Below, piece after piece: positions 8,149-15,915 of a DNA stretch of 64,000 nucleotides; position 1 is the stretch's first letter, and every line of letters begins with the position of its first letter. A program made the position numbers and the translations under genes. The stretch is from assembly GCF_002975275.1 (NCBI RefSeq), contig NZ_PCOQ01000013.1:1-64000 (forward strand), read 5' to 3'. The notes beneath the pieces were generated by a model, which ran no database searches, was not told where the DNA came from, and was given only the letters and a program-made list of their open reading frames with translations. The DNA comes from Achromobacter sp. MYb9. GTDB lineage: Bacteria; Pseudomonadota; Gammaproteobacteria; Burkholderiales; Burkholderiaceae_B.

Positions 8149-8499
8149 TTACATGGCGTGGCCCATGTTGACGTTCATGTTGTACAGCACCCATGCCGAA
8201 CCGCCGACGATGATGGCGATGATCAGCACGGTGAAGACGAACGCGGCCAGGTTGTCGCGTGCCGACTTCGACGCGCCCATGTGCAGGAAGTACACCAGTT
8301 GCACCAGCAACTGGAGCACGCACAGGGCGACGACGCCGACGATGGTGATGGTGTGCGACAGCGCGCCGTGCATCACCAGGCCGAACGAGCCGAAGGTGAG
8401 CAGCAACGAAAGCACGAAACCGATGATGTAGGACTTCAGGCTGCCGTGGTCGGCGGCGTGATCGTCGTGGCCGTGTGCGGCCGCAGCGGAGTGCGACAT
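8149..8499 (-). CDS. cyoD: Cytochrome o ubiquinol oxidase subunit IV
   Basis: A 116-residue membrane protein with three hydrophobic segments (IIGFVLSLLLTFGSFGLV, then ITIVGVVALCVLQLLVQLVY, then VFTVLIIAIIVGGSAWVLY). This is the size and layout of CyoD, the small accessory subunit that helps assemble CuB in the bo3 quinol oxidase. The N-terminus is His-rich (HSAAAAHGHDDHAADHG). The start ATG overlaps the stop of cyoC (TGATG), so the two are translationally coupled. It is the last gene of cyoABCD. No cyoE (haem O synthase) follows; the next gene is on the other strand. Confidence 0.93.
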   Translation of the reverse strand: MSHSAAAAHGHDDHAADHGSLKSYIIGFVLSLLLTFGSFGLVMHGALSHTITIVGVVALCVLQLLVQLVYFLHMGASKSARDNLAAFVFTVLIIAIIVGGSAWVLYNMNVNMGHAM

Positions 8500-9113
8500 C
8501 AGATGGCTCCCATGAGATAGACGAAGGTGAAGACGCAGATCCAGACGATGTCCAGGAAGTGCCAGAACAGGCTCAGGCACGCCAGACGACGCTTGTTGAT
8601 CGAGTCCAGGCCATGGCGGCGGATCATGTCCAGCAGGACGATGATCCAGATCAGGCCGAAGGTGACGTGCAGGCCGTGCGTACCGATCAGCGTGAAGAAC
8701 GCCGACAGGTAAGCGCTGCGGCCCGGACCGGCGCCTTCCGTGATCAGGTGATGGAATTCCCAGACTTCCATCGCGATGAAGCCCGCGCCGAACAGGAACG
8801 TGACCATCAACCAGCCCATTGCGCGGGACTTGTTGTTGGCGTGCACGTTCAGGTTGGCCATGCCGAAGGTGAAGCTGGAGAACAACAGCAACAGCGTTTC
8901 GACCAGCACGAACTTCAGGTCGAACAATTCCTTGCCCGTGGGGCCGCCCGCGGTGGCGTTGGACAACACCGCGAACGTGGCGAACAGCACCGAAAAGATC
9001 AGCAAGTCGCTCATCAGATAGACCCAGAAACCGAAAACGGTCTTGGATCCATCGTCATGATGCGCGTGATCGTCGTGACCCGCGTGGGGGTGAGTGGCTA
9101 CGGCTTGAATCAT
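8499..9113 (-). CDS. cyoC: Cytochrome o ubiquinol oxidase subunit III
   Basis: A 204-residue inner-membrane protein of the haem-copper oxidase subunit III family with five predicted transmembrane segments. Family marks are [19 protein letters not shown] near the start, [21 protein letters not shown] and [12 protein letters not shown] His-rich tail ([15 protein letters not shown]) precedes the first segment. It lies 3 bases after cyoB and overlaps cyoD by one base, inside the cyoABCD operon. Confidence 0.95.
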   Translation of the reverse strand: MIQAVATHPHAGHDDHAHHDDGSKTVFGFWVYLMSDLLIFSVLFATFAVLSNATAGGPTGKELFDLKFVLVETLLLLFSSFTFGMANLNVHANNKSRAMGWLMVTFLFGAGFIAMEVWEFHHLITEGAGPGRSAYLSAFFTLIGTHGLHVTFGLIWIIVLLDMIRRHGLDSINKRRLACLSLFWHFLDIVWICVFTFVYLMGAI

Positions 9114-9116
9114 GGC

Positions 9117-11093
9117 TCAGGCGGCCTTCTGCATTTTTTCAAAGTGGGCGTTTTCGATGCGTTCGACTTCCGCGGCCGGGACCCAGTAATCGACGTCGCG
9201 GTCGTAGGCGCGGGCGATGAACGAACCGACCATGCCGACGAAACCGGCGATGGCGAGCCACCAGATGTGCCAGATCAGCGCAAAGCACATGACCAGGCCG
9301 AACAAGCCGATGTACACGCCGGCGCCGGTGTTCTTCGGCATGTGGATGTCTTCGTACTTGGCGGGGCGCTTGTAGGCCTTGCCGCTTTGCTTGTCTTCCC
9401 AGAACTGGTCCAGCTCATCAACGTGAGGAACGTGGGCGAAGTTGTAGAAAGGAGCCGGCGACGAAATCGACCATTCCAGGGTGCGGCCATCCCAGGGATC
9501 GCCGGTGACGTCCTGGTTTTGCTTGCGTTGGCGAACCGACACGAACACTTGCTGCAACAGGAACCAGATGCCCAGCATGATCAACGCGGCGCCAGCCAGC
9601 GCGACCAGCAGGTACGGCTGCCATTCGGGGTTGTCGTAGTGGTTCAGGCGACGAGTCATGCCCTTGAAGCCCAGGATGTACAGGGGCATGAAGGCCATGA
9701 AGAAACCGACGAACCAGCAGTAGAACGAGTAGCGGCCCAGGCGTTCATTCAGCGTGAAGCCGAACGCCTTGGGGAACCAGTAGGTCATGCCCGCGATACA
9801 ACCGAACACCACGCCACCGATGATGGTGTTGTGGAAGTGGGCGATCAGGAACAAGCTGTTGTGCAGCACGAAGGACACGCCGGGGATGGCCAGCATCACG
9901 CCGGTCATGCCGCCGATGACGAAGACGATCATGAAGCCCAGCGTCCACAGCACCGGCGTCGTGATGCGCAGGCGGCCGCGGTAGATGGTGAACAGCCAGT
10001 TGAAGATCTTCGCGCCCGTCGGGATCGAGATAATCATCGTCGCGATGCCGAAGAAGGCATTGACGTTGGCCCCCGCCCCCATGGTGAAGAAGTGGTGCAG
10101 CCAGACCAGGAACGACAGCACGCCGATGGCGGCCGTGGCGTAGACCATGGACTTGTAGCCGAACAGCGTCTTGCGGGCAAAGGTGGCAACCACTTCCGAA
10201 TACACGCCAAACGCCGGCAGCACCAGGATGTAGACCTCGGGGTGGCCCCAGATCCAGATCAGGTTCACGTACATCATGACGTTGCCGCCCATGTCGTTCG
10301 TGAAGAAGTGCGTGCCCAGGTAGCGGTCGGCGGTCAGCAGCGCAAGCGTTGCCGCCAGCACGGGGAAGGCGGCGACGATCAGCACGTTGGTGACCAGCGA
10401 GGTCCACGTGAAGATCGGCATTTTCATCAGGCTCATGCCCGGTGCGCGCATGCGCAGGATGGTCACGATGAAGTTGATACCGCTAAGCGTGGTGCCCAAC
10501 CCGGATATCTGGAGCGCCCAGATGTAGTAATCCACCCCGACGCTTGGGCTGTAGTCCAGCCCTGACAACGGCGGATAGGCGAGCCAGCCGGTCGCGGCGA
10601 ATTCACCCACGAACAGCGAGATCATCATCAGCGCGACGCCGGCGCCGAACAGCCAGAAGCTCAGCGAGTTCAGGAACGGGTAGGCCACGTCGCGAGCGCC
10701 GATCTGCAGCGGCACCACGATGTTCATCAGCCCGGTAATGAAGGGCATCGCCATGAAGAAAATCATGATGACGCCGTGGGCGGTGAAGATCTGGTCGTAG
10801 TGATGGGGTGGCAGGAAGCCGGCGGAGTCGGCGGACGCGACCGCCAACTGGGTACGCATCATGATGGCGTCGGCAAAGCCGCGCAACAACATGATCAGCG
10901 CGACGATGATGTACATCACGCCGATGCGCTTGTGGTCGACGGAGGTCAGCCATTCCGTCCAGAGGTACTTCCACTTGCCGAAGTAAGTGACGGCGCCGAA
11001 GACCGCTAGGCCTCCCAGGCACACGGCGGCCAGCGTAACCATGACGATAGGTTCATGGTACGGAATGGCCTCGAGGGTGAGTTTCCCGAGCAT
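9117..11093 (-). CDS. cyoB: Cytochrome o ubiquinol oxidase subunit I
   Basis: The 658-residue catalytic subunit, close to the 663 residues of E. coli CyoB. It carries haem b, haem o3 and CuB, oxidises ubiquinol, reduces O2 to water and pumps protons across the inner membrane. Visible marks are [15 protein letters not shown] with a haem-ligand His, [17 protein letters not shown] with the His and Tyr that form the CuB cross-link, LHHFFTMG with the CuB histidines, and HFHNTIIGG with the later haem ligands. About 15 transmembrane segments are visible, as expected for CyoB. It is preceded by cyoA with a 2-base gap and followed by cyoC. Confidence 0.97.
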   Translation of the reverse strand: MLGKLTLEAIPYHEPIVMVTLAAVCLGGLAVFGAVTYFGKWKYLWTEWLTSVDHKRIGVMYIIVALIMLLRGFADAIMMRTQLAVASADSAGFLPPHHYDQIFTAHGVIMIFFMAMPFITGLMNIVVPLQIGARDVAYPFLNSLSFWLFGAGVALMMISLFVGEFAATGWLAYPPLSGLDYSPSVGVDYYIWALQISGLGTTLSGINFIVTILRMRAPGMSLMKMPIFTWTSLVTNVLIVAAFPVLAATLALLTADRYLGTHFFTNDMGGNVMMYVNLIWIWGHPEVYILVLPAFGVYSEVVATFARKTLFGYKSMVYATAAIGVLSFLVWLHHFFTMGAGANVNAFFGIATMIISIPTGAKIFNWLFTIYRGRLRITTPVLWTLGFMIVFVIGGMTGVMLAIPGVSFVLHNSLFLIAHFHNTIIGGVVFGCIAGMTYWFPKAFGFTLNERLGRYSFYCWFVGFFMAFMPLYILGFKGMTRRLNHYDNPEWQPYLLVALAGAALIMLGIWFLLQQVFVSVRQRKQNQDVTGDPWDGRTLEWSISSPAPFYNFAHVPHVDELDQFWEDKQSGKAYKRPAKYEDIHMPKNTGAGVYIGLFGLVMCFALIWHIWWLAIAGFVGMVGSFIARAYDRDVDYWVPAAEVERIENAHFEKMQKAA

Positions 11094-11095
11094 TG

Positions 11096-12004
11096 TTAGT
11101 TAATTCCTGCGATCAGATTTTTCGACGTGGGGGTGCACGTGGCGTCGTCCACACCGGCCATCTTGGACATGGTGCTGCCCAGAATGAAATCAAACATGGC
11201 GGGAGGCGCCGAGGAGTACTTGACGACCGGGTTGCGCTCGCTGCGCTTGGTCAGTTCAGCGTAGGCCTCGGGGGTCAGCGCCGTGGGCGAAGCCTTGGCT
11301 TCCTTGACCCAGTTGTCGAACCCTTCCTGCGACGTGGCGATGGCCTTGAAGCGCATGCCGGAGAAACCGGCGCCGCTGTAGTTGGCCGAGATGCCCGCGT
11401 AGGTGCCGGCTTCGGTCGCGTTCAGGTGCAGCTTCGTTTCCATGCCGGCCATCGAGTAGATCTGGCTACCCAGCTGGGGGATGAAGAACGAATTCATGAC
11501 CGATGCCGACGTGATCCGGAAGTTGACCGGGACGTTCACGGGGAACGCGATCTCGTTGACCGTGGCGATGTCGTACTCGGGGTAGATGAACAGCCACTTC
11601 CAATCCAGCGACACCACCTCGATGGTGACGGGCTTGTGCTCGGAAACAAGCGGCTTGTAGGGATCCAGCGCGTGCGTGGAGCGCCAGGTGATCACGGCAA
11701 GAATCGCCACGATGATACAAGGCACGGTCCAGACCACGATTTCAATCGCCGTGGAGTGGGCCCACTTGGGCTGGTAATCGGCTTTGGTATTGGATGCGCG
11801 GTATTTCCACGCAAACGACACGATCATGAACAGTACTGGAATCACAACGATGAGCATCAGCCCGGTCGCCGTGAACAGCAAAGTCTTTTCCTGGGCGCCA
11901 ATGTCTCCCTTGGGAGAGAGAATTTCCATGTTGCAGCCGCCAAGCAGCATGACCGCGCCGACGCCAAAAATGCGCGTTAGGGTCGCAAGGAGGGGGTGTT
12001 TCAC
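11096..12004 (-). CDS. cyoA: Cytochrome o ubiquinol oxidase subunit II
   Basis: A 302-residue lipoprotein if started at the GTG at 12004, where AAGG lies 6 bases upstream; the open frame extends 47 codons further through the leader and would add an implausible tail. The lipobox LLGGC is followed by two transmembrane helices and a periplasmic cupredoxin domain ([19 protein letters not shown], then [13 protein letters not shown], then [12 protein letters not shown]). The CuA-binding residues of cytochrome c oxidases are absent, as expected for a quinol oxidase. It is the first gene of the operon. Its 258-base upstream region holds RegA-like and ANR-like sites. Confidence 0.93.
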   Translation of the reverse strand: MKHPLLATLTRIFGVGAVMLLGGCNMEILSPKGDIGAQEKTLLFTATGLMLIVVIPVLFMIVSFAWKYRASNTKADYQPKWAHSTAIEIVVWTVPCIIVAILAVITWRSTHALDPYKPLVSEHKPVTIEVVSLDWKWLFIYPEYDIATVNEIAFPVNVPVNFRITSASVMNSFFIPQLGSQIYSMAGMETKLHLNATEAGTYAGISANYSGAGFSGMRFKAIATSQEGFDNWVKEAKASPTALTPEAYAELTKRSERNPVVKYSSAPPAMFDFILGSTMSKMAGVDDATCTPTSKNLIAGIN

Positions 12005-12031
12005 GTACAGCCTTGGATGGATGGTTGGAAA

Positions 12032-12069
12032 TGCTGCGGAGCAGCAAGCTGGAATGCTGCCAAGCAGCA
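12032..12069 (-). promoter_or_regulatory. Two tandem hairpins in the cyo leader
   Basis: Two near-copies of a small hairpin stand side by side: TGCTGC-GGA-GCAGCA (12032-12046) and TGCTGC-CAA-GCAGCA (12055-12069). Each is flanked by GGAA and AAG. They lie 28-65 bases before the cyoA start, probably in the 5' untranslated region. The role could be mRNA stability or protein binding. Neither has a T-run, so they are not terminators. Confidence 0.45.
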
Positions 12070-12086
12070 ACGTCCATCCTATCGGC

Positions 12087-12100
12087 TTGATATCGGTCAA
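12087..12100 (-). promoter_or_regulatory. ANR/FNR-like box in the cyo promoter
   Basis: On the minus strand this reads TTGACCGATATCAA, an exact fit to the TTGAY-N4-RTCAA pattern of ANR/FNR sites. It lies 83-96 bases upstream of the cyoA start. In pseudomonads ANR represses cyo under low oxygen, so the position is meaningful. The match was made by eye. Confidence 0.55.
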
Positions 12101-12103
12101 GCA

Positions 12104-12120
12104 TGCGACGAATGGTCGCA
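12104..12120 (-). promoter_or_regulatory. RegA-like binding site 1
   Basis: TGCGACGAATGGTCGCA is a perfect inverted repeat (TGCGAC / GTCGCA, 5-base spacer). It fits the GCGNC-N-GNCGC form reported for RegA/PrrA/RegR regulators. It directly abuts the ANR-like box in front of cyoA, and regA itself is the next gene upstream. Confidence 0.6.
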
Positions 12121-12200
12121 TTGCCTGGGAGGATTCTGCCCCCAACGGAGCAGATTCAGGGTTTTCCTAGGGGGCAGACGCCCTAGGTGGCGGGGGTGGG

Positions 12201-12253
12201 GTGCGACGATATGTCGCACCTGCACAGAGGGGTGTTGTAAAGATGTGTCGCAC
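12201..12253 (-). promoter_or_regulatory. RegA-like binding site 2 and a half-site
   Basis: GTGCGACGATATGTCGCAC (12201-12219) is a perfect inverted repeat with the same 5-base spacer as site 1. A further half-site GTGTCGCAC lies at 12245-12253, next to the regA stop. Sites 1 and 2 are about 98 bp apart centre to centre. Between them lies an unrelated inverted repeat, CCTAGGG / CCCTAGG (12166-12187). Confidence 0.6.
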
Positions 12254-12261
12254 TGCACCCA

Positions 12262-12813
12262 TCAGTCGACCAGGATTTCCCGTTCCGGCCCCGGTTTTTT
12301 TGCCAGCTTGCGCTGCAGGGAGCGCCGGTGCATGCCCAACAGGCGTGCCGCCGCGGAAACGTTGCCGCCAGTCTCGTGCAGGGCCTGGTGGATGTGCTCC
12401 CATTCTAGGCGGTGCAACGGCGTCATGGTCGTTTCGATCGTAACGGATTCTGGCTTCACCAGGCCCAGCGTGCGCAGGATCATCGGCGCGGTGGCGGGCT
12501 TGGGCAGGTAATCGTCGGCCCCGCGCTTGATGGCCTCGACGGCGGTGGCCACGCTGGCATACCCGGTGACCAGCAGAATCCGCATGTCCGCGCGGAGTGC
12601 GCGAAGGGGGCGGATCAGGGTCAGGCCGGAGTCTTCACCCAGGCGCAGGTCCACCAGCGCGAAGGCCGGCCGGATCTCTTCGGCCACGCGCAGCGCTTCG
12701 GCGATGCCGGTGGCGGTCCGGGTCTCGAGGCCGCGGCGCGACAGGCTGCGCTGCAAGGTGCGCACGTACAGTTCGTCGTCGTCGATCAGCAGGCCAAGGT
12801 CGGTAGGATTCAT
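12262..12813 (-). CDS. regA: Redox response regulator RegA/PrrA/ActR
   Basis: A 183-residue response regulator counted from the ATG at 12813; a TTG three codons earlier overlaps the regB stop and could also be used. The receiver domain has the acidic pocket DDDE, the phospho-acceptor Asp55 (FALVDLRLGEDSGL), the Thr of LLVTGYAS and the Lys of YLPKPA. The C-terminal Fis-type helix-turn-helix (GGNVSAAARLLGMHRRSLQR) is the RegA hallmark. With RegB it controls respiration and other redox genes. Sites fitting its consensus lie between its stop and cyoA, so cyo is a likely target. It follows regB directly. Confidence 0.9.
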   Translation of the reverse strand: MNPTDLGLLIDDDELYVRTLQRSLSRRGLETRTATGIAEALRVAEEIRPAFALVDLRLGEDSGLTLIRPLRALRADMRILLVTGYASVATAVEAIKRGADDYLPKPATAPMILRTLGLVKPESVTIETTMTPLHRLEWEHIHQALHETGGNVSAAARLLGMHRRSLQRKLAKKPGPEREILVD

Positions 12814-12818
12814 CACTT

Positions 12819-14021
12819 TCAAGTTCCGGGGTTGCCCAGGGGCAGGTAAAAGCGGATGCGGGTGCCTCCCCCTGAGGCGGCGGTCATGGTCATTTCACCG
12901 CCCAGCTGTTCCACGGTGGCATGCGACAGCGCCAGGCCGACGCCCAACCCTCCCGGCTTGCCGCTGTTGAACAGGCTGGTCGCCGGCAGCAGGGTCTGGT
13001 CGGGGTCGAAGCCCCGCCCGTAGTCCCGGACTTCGCCGCGCAGGGCGCCATAGCCGTATTCCAGATGCAGGTCCACGCGGGGCGCCTCGGCGGCTTCACC
13101 CGCGTCGGCCGCGTTGTTCAAAAGCGCCTGCAGCAGATGCGCGATCGCTGGATCCACCCGCAGACTGGCCGGCAGGGTGCCGGAGCGTTGCAGGTCGATC
13201 GTCGGGCGGATCAGGCGCCATTGCCCCACCACGCGGACCAGATCCACCGCGGTTGGGACAGCCAGATTGCGGATGCGTTCCCGGCAAAGGGCCAGCAGTT
13301 GGCTCAAGGTGGCCACGTCGGCGCGCAGATCGTCGTCCTTGACCTCGGCGGCGATCTCGTCGGCCAGCAGGGTCATGGTGGCCAACGGGGTGTTCAGTTC
13401 GTGCGCCATGGCGGCCGCGTGGGTGGCCAGGGCAACGATGCCCTCGTTGCGGGTAAAGCGTTCACGCAGGCGGGCCAGCTCGCGTTCGCGGTCGCGCAGG
13501 TCGGACGCCAGGCGGGTGGAAAACACCAGCACCACCACGACGGAAATCAGGAAATTCACGCCCAGGCCCCACAGCAGCAGGGAATGGGTGTCCACGTCGC
13601 CGCGCAGGGGCTGGCCAAAGATGGCCGCCGCCGCGTAGCCGGAAATACCCGCGACCGCCGCCGCCAGCGCCCAGTTGCGCGGCAGCGCCAAGGCCGCCAG
13701 CGCGGTCAGGATCAGGAACATCGTGCCGAACGGATTGCTGATGCCGCCGCTCCAGCCGACCATCCACGACAGCACCGCCATGTCCACGAAGAGATGGCCG
13801 AAGGCGGTGGCGTGGGACAGGTCGCGCGGGTGGCGCAGGCGCAGGCTGGCGTAGGCGTTGAATCCAATCAGCACGCCGACACCGATCCACAGGGGCTCAA
13901 GCGGCAGGGCAAGGCCCAGCACGCTGCTGGCCAGCAGGATGGTGGCGGCTTGGCCGGCGATGGCGAGCCAGCGCAGGCTGCATAAGGTACGCAGGAATGA
14001 AAAGGCGGAACTACCGGGCAT
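12819..14021 (-). CDS. regB: Redox sensor histidine kinase RegB/PrrB
   Basis: A 400-residue membrane kinase. Six transmembrane helices occupy about residues 10-170. They include GGISNPF (92-98), the conserved quinone-binding heptapeptide of RegB. The H-box is AMAHELNTPLAT with phospho-acceptor His207. Cys246 (LALCRER) lies where the redox-active cysteine of RegB is found. The ATPase domain has the N-box LLNNAADAG and the G-boxes DYGRGFDP and GGLGVGLAL. It phosphorylates RegA under reducing conditions. Upstream lies a 198-base gap, then PCuAC, on the same strand. Confidence 0.92.
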   Translation of the reverse strand: MPGSSAFSFLRTLCSLRWLAIAGQAATILLASSVLGLALPLEPLWIGVGVLIGFNAYASLRLRHPRDLSHATAFGHLFVDMAVLSWMVGWSGGISNPFGTMFLILTALAALALPRNWALAAAVAGISGYAAAAIFGQPLRGDVDTHSLLLWGLGVNFLISVVVVLVFSTRLASDLRDRERELARLRERFTRNEGIVALATHAAAMAHELNTPLATMTLLADEIAAEVKDDDLRADVATLSQLLALCRERIRNLAVPTAVDLVRVVGQWRLIRPTIDLQRSGTLPASLRVDPAIAHLLQALLNNAADAGEAAEAPRVDLHLEYGYGALRGEVRDYGRGFDPDQTLLPATSLFNSGKPGGLGVGLALSHATVEQLGGEMTMTAASGGGTRIRFYLPLGNPGT

Positions 14022-14219
14022 ATCCAGACACAGAGGTGCCGGCGGCCCGCCGGCGGGTCAAGCGCCCGGCGGCGCGGAACGCAGGCATCCGGCGCGCGGC
14101 GCGAGGGGCCGGCTGCCGTCGGGCCTGGCTCAGGCGTCGACGGCGGATGTGCTGGCATTGTATGGCGATTCAGCGCGAGACGCTGGCGGGGACACGGATG
14201 GTGCGTCCCCGATATTCGC

Positions 14220-14720
14220 TCAGTGGCCGTGCTGCGGCGCCGGCGCGGCCCCCGCCTTCGCGTTGAGCGCGCGGGCCTCGGCCTGCACCGGCACGCGGCG
14301 CTGCTGCTGGCTGGCGTCTTCCACCACCAGGGTCAGCGCGATGCGGTCGCCGGGTTGGATCTGTTTAGCCAGGTCGATCAGCATGACATGGTAGCCGCCG
14401 GGCTTCAGTTCCACCGGCTGGCCGGCGGGCAGATCGATGCCGGGGACCTGGCGCATCTTCATGACATTGTCCTGCATGGCCATTTCGTGGACTTCCACGT
14501 GCTTGGCCGCATCGGACTCCACGGCCACCAGGCGGCCGGGCACCGCCGAGGTCAGGCGCATGAACGCGCCGGTGGCGTGCTGGCTGGGCACGGTCGCGCG
14601 CACCCAGGCGTCGTCCACCTTCAGGGTGGCGTCCTGCGCCAGCGCGGCGGGAGCGAAACCGGCCAGCGCGCACAGGGAAAGGCCGGCGGCCAGGGACTTG
14701 AACGAAAAGGGCTTCATCAT
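14220..14720 (-). CDS. Periplasmic copper chaperone PCu(A)C
   Basis: A 166-residue protein from the first of two adjacent ATGs (AGAGAAG upstream). A signal peptide ends APAALAQ. It contains the complete copper-binding motif of the family, H78-x10-M89-x21-H111-x-M113, and a His-containing tail (PQHGH). PCu(A)C delivers Cu(I) to oxidases together with Sco. It lies 35 bases downstream of the Sco gene and is probably cotranscribed with it. CyoABCD lacks CuA, so the client may be CuB or a cytochrome c oxidase encoded elsewhere. Confidence 0.88.
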   Translation of the reverse strand: MMKPFSFKSLAAGLSLCALAGFAPAALAQDATLKVDDAWVRATVPSQHATGAFMRLTSAVPGRLVAVESDAAKHVEVHEMAMQDNVMKMRQVPGIDLPAGQPVELKPGGYHVMLIDLAKQIQPGDRIALTLVVEDASQQQRRVPVQAEARALNAKAGAAPAPQHGH

Positions 14721-14755
14721 GTTGGCTTCTCTTGATCGGGTTGACGGCGGCGGGG

Positions 14756-15394
14756 TCACAGCACGGTGCGCAGGTCTTGCACGCATTGCTCGGCGGTTTG
14801 CTGGTGGCGCAAGGCCAGCCGGAGCTTGCCCTGGGCGTCGATGATGTAGGTCAGCGCGGTGTGGTCCATGGTGTAGGACGAGCCGGTGGCCACCTTTTGA
14901 TAGAACACCTTGAATGACTGGGCCGCGGCGCGGGTCTGCTCCGCGTCGCCGCGCAAGCCGACGAACGCCGGATCGAAAGCCTGGGTGTAGGCGCGCAGGA
15001 TGTCGGGCGTGTCGCGCTCGGGGTCGACGGTGATGAAAAGCACCCGCAGCTTGTCCGCGTCGGCGCCCAGCAGGCCCTTGATCTCGATCGCGCGGGTCAG
15101 CGCGGTCGGGCAGATGTCCGGGCATTGCGTGAAACCGAAGAACAGCATGACGGGGTGGCCGCGGTAGTCGGCCAGGCGGCGGAGCTGGCCACCCGTGTCC
15201 TGCAATTGGAAGTCGCCCGTCGGCATGCCGGACAAGTCCATGCCGTGGAGCTTCGGGGCCTCTGGCCCGCAGCCGGCCAGGGCCAGCAGGGCAAGGGAAG
15301 ACAAGAGCAGGCGGCGCCGCGGATCGGGCGCATGGGAAAGCGCCGCGCCGGCGGGCGGGCGCAGGGCGGGGGAACGCATGAACGGGGAATGCAT
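14756..15394 (-). CDS. SCO1/SenC/PrrC family copper chaperone
   Basis: A 212-residue lipoprotein with lipobox LALAGC (Cys42) and a thioredoxin-like fold. The metal ligands C91-x3-C95 (TQCPDICPTAL) and His178 (SYTMDHTA) are all present, along with FITVDPERDTP. It moves copper or reduces disulfides for oxidase assembly in the periplasm. AAGAGG precedes the ATG at 15394. In Rhodobacter, senC/prrC lies between regB and regA. Here Sco, PCuAC, regB and regA are in a row on one strand, which supports a shared respiratory role. Confidence 0.9.
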   Translation of the reverse strand: MHSPFMRSPALRPPAGAALSHAPDPRRRLLLSSLALLALAGCGPEAPKLHGMDLSGMPTGDFQLQDTGGQLRRLADYRGHPVMLFFGFTQCPDICPTALTRAIEIKGLLGADADKLRVLFITVDPERDTPDILRAYTQAFDPAFVGLRGDAEQTRAAAQSFKVFYQKVATGSSYTMDHTALTYIIDAQGKLRLALRHQQTAEQCVQDLRTVL

Positions 15395-15454
15395 GGAAAC
15401 CTCTTGGGTCGACGGTCGGCAAGGCGCGCGGCAGGGCCGCGCGGTCAGGCGGAG

Positions 15455-15889
15455 TCAGGCCAAAGAGGGCGGGGCGCGCGAACCGAGGGGCGGGCCGTGG
15501 GCGGCCAGCGCGGGCAAGGCCCGGTAGGCGGGCGGGGGCGGAACATACCGGCCCGCCGGCAGCAGAATGGGCGTCAACGCGGGAGTGGGCGCGGGGACGA
15601 CATGCGCCAGCAGCCCGAAGGGGCATTGCGCGCCGGTCTTGGCGCCGTCATGACCGGCGGGGGCGTCGCCGCCCGCCTTGGGGCTGGCCAGCGCCAGGCT
15701 GAATGTGGACAGGTCGCCCGCCGCCGAGCAGAACGTGACTTCCAGGCGGCCATCATGCAGCGCGCGGGCGTCGGGCATGTAGCCCGTGGGCACGAGGGCG
15801 CGCAGGACCAAGGTCAGAAGCGCCAGCCACAGCACGCCGCGGGCGCGCGCGGCGCGTCCCAGGGGGTGGAGGCGGGTCAGGTCGGGCAT
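15455..15889 (-). CDS. DUF2946 family protein
   Basis: A 144-residue protein with an N-terminal hydrophobic helix (GVLWLALLTLVLRALVPTGYM). The DUF2946 features follow: MPDARALHDGRLEVTFCSA, a variable His/Gly linker, CPFGLLA, and a Pro-rich end. The spaced Cys residues suggest metal contact or a disulfide. Function is unknown, but DUF2946 genes repeatedly sit near copper and iron uptake genes. This one is 60 bases upstream of the Sco gene, probably in the same operon. A second family member is at 62705-63118. Confidence 0.75.
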   Translation of the reverse strand: MPDLTRLHPLGRAARARGVLWLALLTLVLRALVPTGYMPDARALHDGRLEVTFCSAAGDLSTFSLALASPKAGGDAPAGHDGAKTGAQCPFGLLAHVVPAPTPALTPILLPAGRYVPPPPAYRALPALAAHGPPLGSRAPPSLA

Positions 15890-15915
15890 CGCGCCATTTT
15901 AGCCACGCCCAGGGG

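Noticed and set aside
8475..10565. A 696-codon plus-strand frame across cyoC and cyoB
   Set aside because: It is a shadow of the well-supported oxidase genes, with low-complexity Asp/His/Gln composition.
12166..12187. CCTAGGG / CCCTAGG inverted repeat as a regA terminator
   Set aside because: It lacks a T-run on the minus strand; it may be an extra control site, but there is no support for termination.
14189..14211. GGGGAC / GTCCCC stem after the PCuAC gene as a terminator
   Set aside because: The loop is long and no T-run follows on the minus strand; read-through to regB is possible.
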